A stretch of 64,000 nucleotides of DNA from Lateolabrax maculatus (taxonomy: Eukaryota; Chordata; Actinopteri; Acropomatiformes; Lateolabracidae). Every line of letters begins with the position of its first letter. Within the stretch, counting starts at the first letter, position 1. The notes beneath the pieces were generated by a model. The model made no database searches. It was not told the origin of the DNA and saw nothing but the letters and a program-made list of their open reading frames with translations. Location: NCBI GenBank assembly GCA_031216445.1, contig CM062206.1, positions 4,906,001 through 4,970,000 on the forward strand, given 5' to 3'. This document shows, piece after piece, positions 13,701 through 23,449 of this stretch. The position numbers were made by a program, and so were the translations under genes.

Positions 13701-13972
13701 AACCCGACCTGCCCCTGTGGGTGTTTTTATTGACTGTCTCGGTGGTTGAAGTGAGAGTTTTCCTCGCAGCTTCGACGTGACTCCGCGTCCAGAAGGAGCC
13801 GGGTAGTGCTAAGCTAACGGGCTAACGGTTAAAGTGGCCGTTAAAGAGCCGCGAGCCGACGTTAAAAAATCACCAAAATGTCCTGACCTCTTTCTCCGTC
13901 GATGTCTACATCGAAGAAGACGCGGGGGTTCTCGGGGTTTGAAGGCTTGTCGGACGGTGTTGGGTGAGACAT
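7713..13972 (-). CDS. ppid: ppid, cyclophilin 40 (peptidyl-prolyl isomerase D), complete
   Basis: Cyclophilin 40 is a cytosolic peptidyl-prolyl cis-trans isomerase and Hsp90 co-chaperone of steroid receptor complexes. Ten coding exons on the - strand: 13888-13972, 13018-13158, 12249-12355, 11931-12113, 11259-11381, 10670-10776, 9996-10137, 9483-9569, 9171-9213 and 7713-7801. They sum to 1107 nt, that is 368 residues plus stop (human 370), with every phase consistent. The N-terminal isomerase domain (about residues 15-190) shows active-site residues in FHRIIKKFMIQGGDF and NGSQFFIT. It has His where cyclophilin A has Trp, in TPHLDGKHVVFG, a cyclophilin 40 trait linked to weaker cyclosporin binding. 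The TPR region (about 215-340) keeps the likely Hsp90 clamp residues in KNIGNSLFK, CFLNTAACKLK and NTKALFRRAQ. The tail is lysine-rich and ends KIYAKMFA. The start ATG has A at -3. Identification is secure. Confidence 0.97.
7802..9170 (-). other. last ppid intron
   Basis: About 1.4 kb between the last two ppid coding exons. No gene or recognised repeat is seen. Confidence 0.8.
9214..13887 (-). other. remaining ppid introns
   Basis: Eight introns of about 135 to 730 bases, all GT-AG. No nested gene or recognised mobile element. The first intron (13159-13887) is CpG-rich towards the promoter. Confidence 0.75.
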
Positions 13973-14110
13973 GTTTGTGGAGGACAGGGGCGACTGGAGA
14001 CACTTGCTGCTAGCCTAGCTGCTGGACCCGGCCGGTGTCGCCGGAGCAGAATCAACGAAGAAGAACGGACCCGGTCACGTCCGGTACGACCTTTCAAAAT
14101 AAAACGATTC
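13973..14110 (-). promoter_or_regulatory. ppid: ppid 5' UTR and probable promoter
   Basis: The bases upstream of the ppid ATG, and the first intron just downstream (about 13.4-13.9 kb), are clearly richer in CpG than the AT-rich surroundings, as in a housekeeping promoter. No TATA box stands out. The transcription start is not determined. Confidence 0.45.
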
Positions 14111-17100
14111 CTTCGAGTGTCGTGAGGTGACGACGTGAACAACTGAGGAATCGTTTGTTTGAGTTTCAAATCTAAATAGAAAAGAACATGCAAAGTACAA
14201 AACTCCCCCCTAAAAAAATATCCTGTTCACAGCATTTATCTTTATTCGTAATTTTGCGGGTGAGATTGTGCTCTACAGTACAACTTCCGGTCATGAAAAA
14301 TACAAAAGGGGTAATTTCTGCACATTCACTGTGACTAGTTTATGAGTGGGCAAAGAGGATAACATCCTCTATTATTATTTAAACAGAATATCTTCATATG
14401 CTCCAATGGTTTATATCTTTTAAGGTTACAAGTGATATTGGAGGGCAGCTTAAATTGATAAGAATGTAGGAGAGGCATATAAACATTTGTGCCTTTTCAG
14501 TCACTACTCAATACCTGGATTGTTCACTGTGTTTATACTCATATTATATATTGTGTATACTGTTTATATTTATTGTATATCATATTTTATATACTGTTTG
14601 TACTTATTGTGTTGTGTGTGATGGCTGAATAAAAATACTACTACAAATATATTTCACAATACAGTAGAATTTCTGGAAAATCAGTTAAGAAACTGTTCGT
14701 GGATTAAAAAATCAGACGAAAAAGTTTTTTGTTTTTTTTTGGCTAATCCAGCGAATTTAATACATGACAGATAAAAGTACTTGATTAGAAAACATACAAA
14801 ATCGTAAAAAAAAAAAAAAAATGTATTGCTCTATAAACTATTCTAAAACATTTTCATGCCATGGACTCTGTAGACAGTCTATATCACATTATATTCAGTT
14901 TGAAAGATTCTGTCCCAAGCCACCCAGTGTGAGATGTAATGCTTAATTTGCATAGTTGGAGGGTAAACATTTAGACGAGTAGACCCCTCCAAGGGGCGCA
15001 AGATGCATCTGAGATGATTAACAGGATATAAAAATGCAGATCAAGAATATTAATGTTGCACAAAATGGTATTTTATTTGTAAAAACTATAATTCTACCTC
15101 TTCAGGCCTCATATAAAACAGGAGGAAAAACAACTCTTCAGGTGATCTGGTCCTAATGCATACACATCAACAGGTGACAATGGGCTATAACTTTGTTTTA
15201 TGGGCCACAAGACCAAAAGGAAGGGTGCCACTTAATCATACCTCTGGGGAAATACTGATTAAGCTGTTCTTTTTCCCACTATGGGTCCAATGCAGGTTTA
15301 TGAAGCTTCTGACTTTGCCTCCCGCTCTGACTGCACGTGGCATGAGCTCAGGTCGTCTTATAAATACAATGTTCTATCTCAAAAAAGTTCAAGCACAAAA
15401 TGCCTTCAGGTGTTGTAGTGACGGTGTTACCAGCAAATTGTCGCTGACCTCGAGAAATGGATGTCTGTGCGGCTCATTATGTCAAAATTGGTGGCTTCTC
15501 TTGTGGTAAACAATCTGTACAGGCATCTATACCAGACATAAGTGGATATGATTGCTATAGCCGTGGGGATGGATTACCAGGTGTGTCTCATACAGGAATC
15601 AAAAGTCTATATCTGTGATGCTGTGAGAGGAAAGAGGGACATCTAATAAACAATACCAACTTGGTTATCACTGTTATTTTTGGAGAATCTTCAGCTGGGG
15701 GAATCAATGCCATATCTGACTTCGAGCAGATTGTGAAAACTTTGACGGAGACAATGCAACACCGTTGTTGGCCCAGTTTGTGTTTTCAGACGAGGGCCTC
15801 CTCCAGTTCAGAATTGCATTGTGAATTACAATAATTATAACTCATAAAGTTGAGTCATAAACTCTCACAGGTGTGTAGAATTGTGCAAGAATCAAATTTC
15901 CCTAAATCATTCAGGCTGGAGGGTGTGAAAAACAAAGTGTTGAAAAGTCAACATGTTACAGGGATTAAAATATGTTTAATCAAACGCGACCGGTCTCATT
16001 AACAGTTAGGTCCTCCAGCCGCCGTGGGTAGTAGAATGCCATCTGCTGTTAGCTCTCACTGTCTCTGTGAAACTTGGAGTGAGTCATCCGTCATGTTCTT
16101 TCTGGGAGGAAAGGAACAGACAGCCATCAGAGGCTACAGAGAGGCGGCGAAACACAGAAATTAGTTTACCTACGGGGTGTGTTATTTTTAATTGGTTTAA
16201 CGTTCTCTCACATATGAAAAAGTCACTTTCAGGGCATCTTTTTTGTTACCTTCATACTGTTTCATATCCCAAAGCTATAAATGAATGATGATTATTAATG
16301 ATTAATGAGTTTCAATTTGTTCTTTACGTTATTTAATGTACTATACATTCTCTAAACACACTCTTTTTAGTTTTAAAGGTCCCATGAATTTAGTTTTCAT
16401 GGTTAAAGTCAGGACAATCTGTGTTAAAGCGCAGTTTAGAAAAAATTGAAGGAATAAGTAGACTTAAGGTCTCAGAGGCAGACCAATTCCTGCACAATAC
16501 TTGTCCTGACTGACTGATCAAGGCAACTATTCGAGTTAAAATGACGTTCACGTCCTTAGCAGAGGTCCTCTACTTACAGTGCTGGAGTATTGCAGTGGAT
16601 GTGCACTAGAAATTATTTTTATTAAAGGACGGATTTTAAAAAATGCAGTAACTGTAAGCGTAAACCACATTTTTACAGTAGCCTTGCAAATGTATCTCAA
16701 TGGGAGGATACTTAGAAAAAAACACAGGATTAATGTTAAATAATGAACTGTACACGAGTCATAGTTACATTGTCTGTTCAATATGAAGTAACGTCAATGA
16801 ATAGCAGCCATTTGTAAGTCCAGATAGCATACAGCCATGGGCAGATTATAACACAATGGGCCCCTGGACACAGACAAGTTAAAGTTAATTTCCAACAACA
16901 AATCTGAACAGGCACTTCATACAGAGGCTCTGGTCCAGGGGGGACTGGGCCTGTACCTGCTTATCCCATTCAGGTCCATGTGCTGTTGATAATGTATTCA
17001 CACAACCATCCATAAAACATTTCCATGCATGTCGCTTCTTTTGCAGAAGGGATGCAACAAAGAAGGGATTAGCAGCTGCCTAAGCTGGGGCTGGGTGCCC

Positions 17101-19174
17101 TGAACCCATTTCCTCTCAGTGATCATGAGTGTGATCTGCTGTGCATTTTAATGCAGTGCTTGCTGTGTTCGCATATCATGTAGGACATCATCAAATTCTC
17201 CTTGAAAGTGTATTTTCTCCGTGTTGTCTTCCTTAATCCATTATACCATATCCCTCTCTGAGGCTTGTCAGTACTTCCTCACACATATTACCACTGCATT
17301 AAATCTTGTTATTGCTAGTCCGCTTTAAAAAAAAGTATAGTATTTGGGTATATAAAGCTCTATCTCTCTGCTATATACTATTTTTCAAACATTTCCTGAT
17401 CCTAAAAACGTCGCGAATTTCTGTTACCTTGTGTTTAAATCTGAGGTTTTCACTGTGTTCTTACCTCCTGGACAGATGCTCTGTATTGACTCACCACTTG
17501 TTATATGCCATTGCATTGTGTGTGCTGACTGAATAGGTGCAGAGGCGGCTGATTCCTGGAGACGGGTCGTTGAACACTTCTGAAGGACTTTGTGCCTAAT
17601 AACAAACCATTTCAATAAATGTGCCCTTTGGTAACTGTAATGACAAATTCGAACTAACGTATTACAGTTTCTTTGTTACAACATCCCAGACTTGGAACAT
17701 CTTTCCATTACATATAGACAGTTCAATATTCAATCTTAAAACCTAGTTAAAATACAGCCAGAAGTGTCATCCTCAGTAGCCTCTGCACGCATGTCTGTCT
17801 GCTCTCATCTTGGCCTGTAGCCCTGTCACAAAATGTTTGTGTCTCCCCAAACAACTTTTGTGTCGATGGTTAATGTGTTCCATTGTTTCACTGTCTTGCA
17901 TGCTTGTTTCTTGCATGTGCCTTACCATTTGTTTTACTTTCTGTACTTTGTTGCTTTTGAGGATTTTCTCTCTTTTGTCATACAGGCTCAGTGCACCTTA
18001 GCACACATTCTCCAAGTGTCTGCGACTCTATTGGAGAGATAAAACAGGTCATATACTGCATCTGGGAATTTGGAGTTTACATTCTACATTTGCTGGCATT
18101 GTCCACATGTTGGGTTTTAAAGGGAAATGTTGTTGTATTTCAGATTGAATATCTTGAAATATGACTATTTAAGGCAAAAAAAACACCAAAATTAATTCAA
18201 ATAAAATGGTTTGGTGGTTGAGTGGTTAATCAAAAACCGCTAAGGAAATTTGGACTTGTGACCTCAGTATTTCACAAATTCTGGCAACAGCGCTTGATGT
18301 AATAACATTCTTCCCAAAAATATTTGCTATTATGGTGTTATGATGATGGTGGTGGAGAGTGCAGTCTAACATGCAAGCATGTGCTTTTCATAGTTTTGAT
18401 ACTCCTTCAGTGATCCCCTGTGCCCTACGTGGAAGCATCCAAATTCATTATGTTTCTCCGGTCAATTGTTCTGGTTTTTGCTTCAAGTTTTCAACCATCT
18501 GTAGTTGCTGTTGCTAAATCCTTCCCAATAATGGAGCAGAATTTGTAAGGTTTGGCCTGAGGGTGGTGCCACAGGGGAAAAAAAGGCTATGTTGTGACAT
18601 TAAAAGGGTTTATCCTTTGTGCAGTGGCCTTTTTAGGACATCTCAAACTCACCTTCAGGATCAGCTCTAGATTTTCAGTCTCACTCAGCTTTTATGAAAG
18701 GTAAAGTCACAGTGAACAGACAAATCTAACCAGAGACACCACCTCCCATTTATTTCCCATTCCATCGAGATTCTGTTGTTTAACTGAATATAAAGCGCCA
18801 TGGAAGGAAAATGGGGATCTCATATTGACTGTTACATTTTGTTTAAGGAGTAAATGTAATGTAGTTGATTGTGCATATTGTGTTAATAAGGCAGAAGATA
18901 AACCTTCCAGAGTGTTTATTTAGGCCAGCATGTGTGTCAGTGGTGTGGCTGTGTCCATGTCTGTCTGGCCGATTTCTTATCTACAGCTTGAAGCAGTGTG
19001 TGTTCCTGCTAAAGTGGAAGTGTTGCATTATGAATGGGGAAGCAGATCAACCTGCAAGGCAGTCACTCAACACTGCAAACCTGAGATGTTCTCACTTATC
19101 CATTTGACACACATGTAATATGATTCTGAGGGATGGAAACAAAAGACATTCAACATGTCCAGCGTAGGTCTTAC
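14111..19174. other. ppid to spmip2 interval, mostly unassigned
   Basis: About 5 kb of AT-rich sequence. It should contain the missing 3' exon or exons of spmip2. Weak terminal-exon candidates are seen near 16.0, 15.6 and 18.5 kb, but none is convincing. A 117-codon + frame at 15156-15509 is unexplained. A + strand AATAAA near 17615 follows a TATA-like GTATATAAAG at about 17349, but no coding frame joins them. No FNIP2 exon was recognised. Confidence 0.6.
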
Positions 19175-20836
19175 TGTTGGCTCTGGAACCTGTGAGTCAC
19201 TCTGTCCTCCAACGCTGTCCGTATGTCCGTTTTCTGCAGAAAAAGGACGACTGAGTTCAGTTTAATGTATCCCTGATATGCAATTTTCTTGCTTTTATAC
19301 AGCATCTTACCTTATAACTCTAGTTGTCCTGGGATGGAAATTAAAAATTCTAATCCACAAAAATCCAAACAAATTACTGAACCATAACTAAATGTATGTA
19401 TGTTTGCTGAACAAAATTTAAACATTTAAGATGAACAAAAACCTATAAATATTATCCAGATCTTACAAATGGTCCATTAATTACTGCTGTGCTATTGTGT
19501 ATCTCAACATTGATGAAATGCATAACTTTGTGGCACATGAACTGCTTCTACATGCTCATTTGCATATGATGTGTGAATTGGATTTTAGCCGTACCTGGAT
19601 TTGCATGTTGCTGAGCAGCGTCCCACTGTTCAACAGCTGGTTATACTGCCAGCCCCATCCAACCTCCCCCACATAACTCTGCCTGGGCATAGGAGGTGGG
19701 GCGTGTGGCGCAGCTCGGCACAAGAAGCTGAGGTCACCTGTGGCCTCAGGTGATGAGGTGCCCACACCGATGTACTGGGGGAAATAATTTGATCTCGGCC
19801 TGTAGTCTCCAATTCCATCAGGGCCTTGTTAAAAAAGGTGTAAAACATATCCAAATGGACCTGAATCCTTTACACACAAGTCTCTACAGACACAGATGCA
19901 TAGAGAAGTTAATAAAAAGAAAGAAAGGAAGAGGTTGATTAATTCCTTGTGCGTACATTAAGGAAGATGTGAAATAGTGTCACTTTAATCTCTGTGTAGT
20001 GCCATCAGCAGATATTGAGGTGAATTCAACAGAGCCAAATGATAATGAGAGACACAGAATGGAGAAAAGAGAAAAAGATTGTACATTTGGAGTTAAAAAA
20101 CAAATGAGAGCATCCATTCAGCATTTAGCTTAGGGTGATTTGTATAGAGCTTTGTATAAAGTATCATTGTTTCTCAGAACATGCATTCTTTCTGATGATC
20201 CTTTTTGTCAGATCCTCAGTGTTTATTCAGAGTAACAGTTACATAAAGGAAACATGCATTATTAATCATAGGAAGTGTTGTGTGATATAATAGTATGCAG
20301 AGATAGATACTAACACACAATTAGAGAGTATGTGTGCGCATTAAACTGTCTAATGTATGAATCATTGTGGGATAAAAACACATTTACATAAACACTGACA
20401 TGCCCTAGTGCATACAAAATAACACACTGCACAGTTTCACAAACTGACACAGGCACACACACACAGTATTATTTTTGGCCCTGGTTATAGTGCCATCATG
20501 TGTCCAATTACAGTCATATTTGCTTGGACACCAACCATAAACTTGGACGTCATACAATTGTCTTTTGCATAATCTCACAGGAAACTGGATTATAACAGTC
20601 TACTTTCCAACTAATTAGCTATTTACGTAGTGATAACTTCAACATATTGTAGCTACAACATCATAAAAATTGGTGTAATTCAAATGTAAAACTGTTTTAG
20701 AAGAAATGTTACCTCCTAGAATTACATGCAGTTAAATGAAACAATAGAGTAACATTGACTCCGTGCTCGTCCTACCTGTAAAAATCATCCTTTGTCCATG
20801 CTGTGGCCTTTCTGCTGCTGCTTCACTTTTTCGCAT
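19175..20836 (-). CDS. spmip2: spmip2-like gene (C4orf45 / sperm microtubule inner protein 2), three exons, 3' end unresolved
   Basis: Three coding exons fit on the - strand: 20776-20836 (ATG at 20834-20836, 20 codons plus 1 base), 19595-19824 (230 nt) and 19175-19233 (59 nt). All have AG/GT borders and compatible phases. The product begins MRKSEAAAERPQHGQRMIFT and continues GPDGIGDYRPRSNYFPQYIG. It contains SYVGEVGWGWQYNQLLNSG and LEDRVTHRFQSQ. The MIFTGPD start, the YVGE(I/V)GW core and the THR(F/Y)Q segment match my memory of the vertebrate C4orf45/SPMIP2 family, which binds inside sperm doublet microtubules. Position supports it: human SPMIP2 lies on the strand opposite RAPGEF2 and next to it. 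An in-frame ATG at 20945-20947 would add 37 residues but overlaps the region just below the X-box motifs, so the shorter start is preferred. Exon 3 ends with two bases of an unfinished codon, so at least one more exon must lie below 19175. Confidence 0.75.
19234..19594 (-). other. spmip2 intron 2
   Basis: GT-AG intron of 361 bases between spmip2 exons 2 and 3; AT-rich, with nothing else seen. Confidence 0.65.
19825..20775 (-). other. spmip2 intron 1
   Basis: About 950 bases, GT-AG, with a short CA run near 20455. No other feature recognised. Confidence 0.65.
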
Positions 20837-20951
20837 TATTTTTTTTCCACTGTAATGTAGGATTAGTTTCAGGCTAGATACACCTATATAATAGGCACCC
20901 TTGGGTGATAACTTGAGCCCAGTGGTGTGCTCTGTCCATGGGGTCATGGTC

Positions 20952-20984
20952 GGTTGTCATGCAACCACTGGTTGTCATGGTCCC
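20952..20984 (-). promoter_or_regulatory. paired X-box-like (RFX) motifs upstream of spmip2
   Basis: GGTTGTCATGCAACC (20952-20966) is a near palindrome close to the RFX X-box GTTGCCATGGCAAC with one base fewer. GTTGTCATGGTCCC (20971-20984) is a second partial match. They lie about 115-150 bp upstream of the preferred spmip2 ATG. RFX factors control ciliary genes, which fits the proposed product. This is motif resemblance only. Confidence 0.45.
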
Positions 20985-21114
20985 AGGGGTTGTGTCCTAG
21001 TTACATTGCAAGAACAGGGGATCTTTCTGCTATTGAAGCATGTCCAATACATAGTACTTTTAATCATTAAAAGAACACGGAGGCTGAAATGCCATAATAG
21101 TGACTTTGTTATAG

Positions 21115-21115
21115 T

Positions 21116-21160
<45 letters not shown>

Positions 21161-21161
21161 T
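21115..21161. repeat. (TA)n then (CA)n microsatellite
   Basis: A pure TA run of about 33 bases followed by four CA units, upstream of spmip2. Confidence 0.95.
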
Positions 21162-22327
21162 GTAGATATATTAAATGTCACCTCTCTGATTCCTTAAATT
21201 TCTTCTTATTTTATTTATTTCATTCAAGAGTTCTTATCTGTTTTCTCACCTCTCAGCTTCTGTCTGTGCTGCTGTAACATCTCAATTTCCCCTCAGGGGT
21301 ACATAAAGTCTCACTTTAATTTATTTTACATTTTAACACCCTATGCAGACGCTGGGTGTACAAGTCAGTCCCTGCAGGATCTTGAGTATTTTTATAGTGA
21401 TTGTTGCAGCTTGGTACTTGCACTTTACTTGAGTATTTTCCATTTTATGCTACTTTATACTTATATTCCAGCAAATATTGTACTTTTCACTCCACTACAT
21501 TTATTTGAGCACAATATCTAATTTGCATATTCAAATTATTAATATAAAATATCAATCAACTAATAAATCATGATGTTTTATTATGGATTAAGCTACCCAG
21601 CAGTATATACATTTAAAGTTAATATTACTTCATGAGCTGCAACTTTTGTGATGTTTACACATTAATACATCTCAAATTATAATCCAGTGATATTATATAT
21701 CTGAGTAATTTTACTATTTACTGATCTCATCCTGTATTTTTGGAGCCATGTAAATGTGTAATACCTTATAAAGTCACTAGATGGCCCTAAAGCCTCATTT
21801 TGCCACCCTGCACCCCCCTCCCTGTTCCCACTTTTCTCTTCTCTTTCTTGTGTTAATGGACTCGCCCAGGAGCCTCCCCTGTGACTAAATCTCCATCAAG
21901 TCACACACACAGAACAACACACACACCGGAAGTACAAGGATTTTGCCTTCAGAATAAGACATTAAAATTGAGCATACCGAAACAAACCAAAATAATAACA
22001 TTTAAGCACTACAGAAAACACAGCGGATCAGATATTGGAATAAACTAAATGATTATGGTACGTCATGGTGCATGGTAGGCCTACACTACGGTGCAGCTCA
22101 GTGCATAGCATGTAGTCTAGTGTATAATTCTCAGTCGTCCTTGGGTTAAATTTCACTTTTTCGAGGTAATGAACAGCTAAATTCATCTGGTAGGCTACAT
22201 GTAAAATGAACCAGTGTTCTGTGTGTTTATATATCATATGCTATTACATTTTGCATATCGATCTTATTGATAGCCTATGAGACCGTGCAGAGAGAAACGA
22301 CATTTTGGGAGGGAATAAAAAAAACTC

Positions 22328-22330
<3 letters not shown>

Positions 22331-22363
<33 letters not shown>
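22331..22363. repeat. (AT)n microsatellite
   Basis: Uninterrupted AT run of 33 bases, just before the GC-rich rapgef2 promoter region. Confidence 0.95.
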
Positions 22364-22367
<4 letters not shown>

Positions 22368-22479
22368 ACCGCAGACTCCTCCCTAAACACAGCGTTTCTT
22401 CCATTGTCTCTTTGTACAAACGCGTTGCTCTCTTTTTTTTTTTTTGGGAGGTTTATTTTGAAAACCCCTGCCGGATGTG

Positions 22480-23216
22480 CAACGGCTAAGCGTGTCCGAC
22501 TTGCCCCCGCTGTGTCAGTCACCATGGTGGCACACAACAGAGCGCAGCGGCGGCGGACCTATCTCCACTTTTAGACTCCACTAAAATAAATAAATAATAA
22601 TATAAAAAAAACGCTAATATGATGCATTTCCCCAGCGGGAGCCCTCGGCGTCGCCTCTCCCCGCGGACGCCAGGTCGTTGTTGACGGGGGTAACCGTGAA
22701 CCCTTCACTTTTTGTCGGTATCTTCTTCTTCTTCTGCTCGCTGGTTCCTACGCGGAATGTCTTCCCGTCGCTGGCGGAACGCTGAAGAGACCAGGAATGG
22801 CTTTCGTGGACGCTGGCTTGAATAAAGGGACATTTTTCCCCATTGAGAAAATAACTTAGGCTTTTTTTTTCTTCTTCTTTTTTTTTTGGGGGACTGGGGA
22901 GGGGGAGACACTTGGAGCCGCAGGCTTTGATAAAGAAGTTTTTCCTTGTCGGCGGGACTCGGCCCGGGCCGCGGACACACAGACGCCCCCGAGGAGAGCG
23001 CTCGGTGTCGGGCTCCAGTCGTGGCCTGGCTGCGGGGCACTCCCAGCTTATCCGCCTGCATCCAGAGCAAGCGGCCGACAAGAATAAAGCGAGACCTCGG
23101 GAAGGGGAAGGGGGCTTCTTTTGTTTGTACCCGAGCCTCCGGATATCTGTAAACAGTCTGTCTATTTAAATCAGGATAAGAAACCCAATATCCTGCAGAC
23201 GGCGTCTTCCAAAACA
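22480..23216 (+). promoter_or_regulatory. rapgef2: rapgef2 CpG-rich promoter and 5' UTR region
   Basis: Base composition changes sharply from AT-rich to GC- and CpG-rich at about 22.48 kb and stays so to the rapgef2 ATG at 23217, as in a CpG-island promoter. The stretch includes CGG and CCGG clusters near 22.54, 22.64, 22.97 and 23.03 kb. Several upstream ATGs occur, the strongest at 22524 (see findings). The transcription start, and whether all of this is one exon, cannot be told from sequence. Confidence 0.6.
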
Positions 23217-23285
23217 ATGGCGTCTTATGTGGATAACAGCTTTCGGCAGGCGGTGATGATGAATCCTGCTGATCGGACGCAACAG
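23217..23285 (+). CDS. rapgef2: rapgef2 coding exon 1
   Basis: Twenty-three codons from the start ATG to CAG, then GT at 23286, phase 0. It encodes the extreme N-terminus ahead of the first cNMP-binding-like domain. The intron that follows is about 25.5 kb. Confidence 0.95.
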
Positions 23286-23411
23286 GTCAGAAGAAATAAT
23301 GTATTACGTGTAACTGCTGATGGGATCTGTGTGCATGTGTGTGTGTGTGTGTAAAAGTGCTGGTTTCCGCCACATTGTAACATTGGCCGCGTTGCAGCGT
23401 CCCGAAGTGCA

Positions 23412-23449
<38 letters not shown>

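Larger units (their letters stand above)
20985..22479. other. spmip2 to rapgef2 intergenic region
   Basis: AT-rich spacer between the divergent spmip2 and rapgef2 genes. It contains two TA/AT microsatellites, listed separately, and no supported gene. Confidence 0.7.

Noticed and set aside
17306..17640. Possible small transcript with TATA-like GTATATAAAG and a downstream AATAAA
   Set aside because: No coherent coding frame or splice structure connects the two signals; single motifs of this kind are common in AT-rich DNA.
23121..23216. In-frame N-terminal extension of rapgef2
   Set aside because: The frame is open upstream of 23217 but its first codon at 23121 is TTG, not ATG, and known RAPGEF2 starts at MASYVDNS.
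22614..23217. Long - strand frames opposite the rapgef2 5' region
   Set aside because: GC-rich sequence gives long chance frames; these overlap the CpG-rich 5' region and show no known protein.
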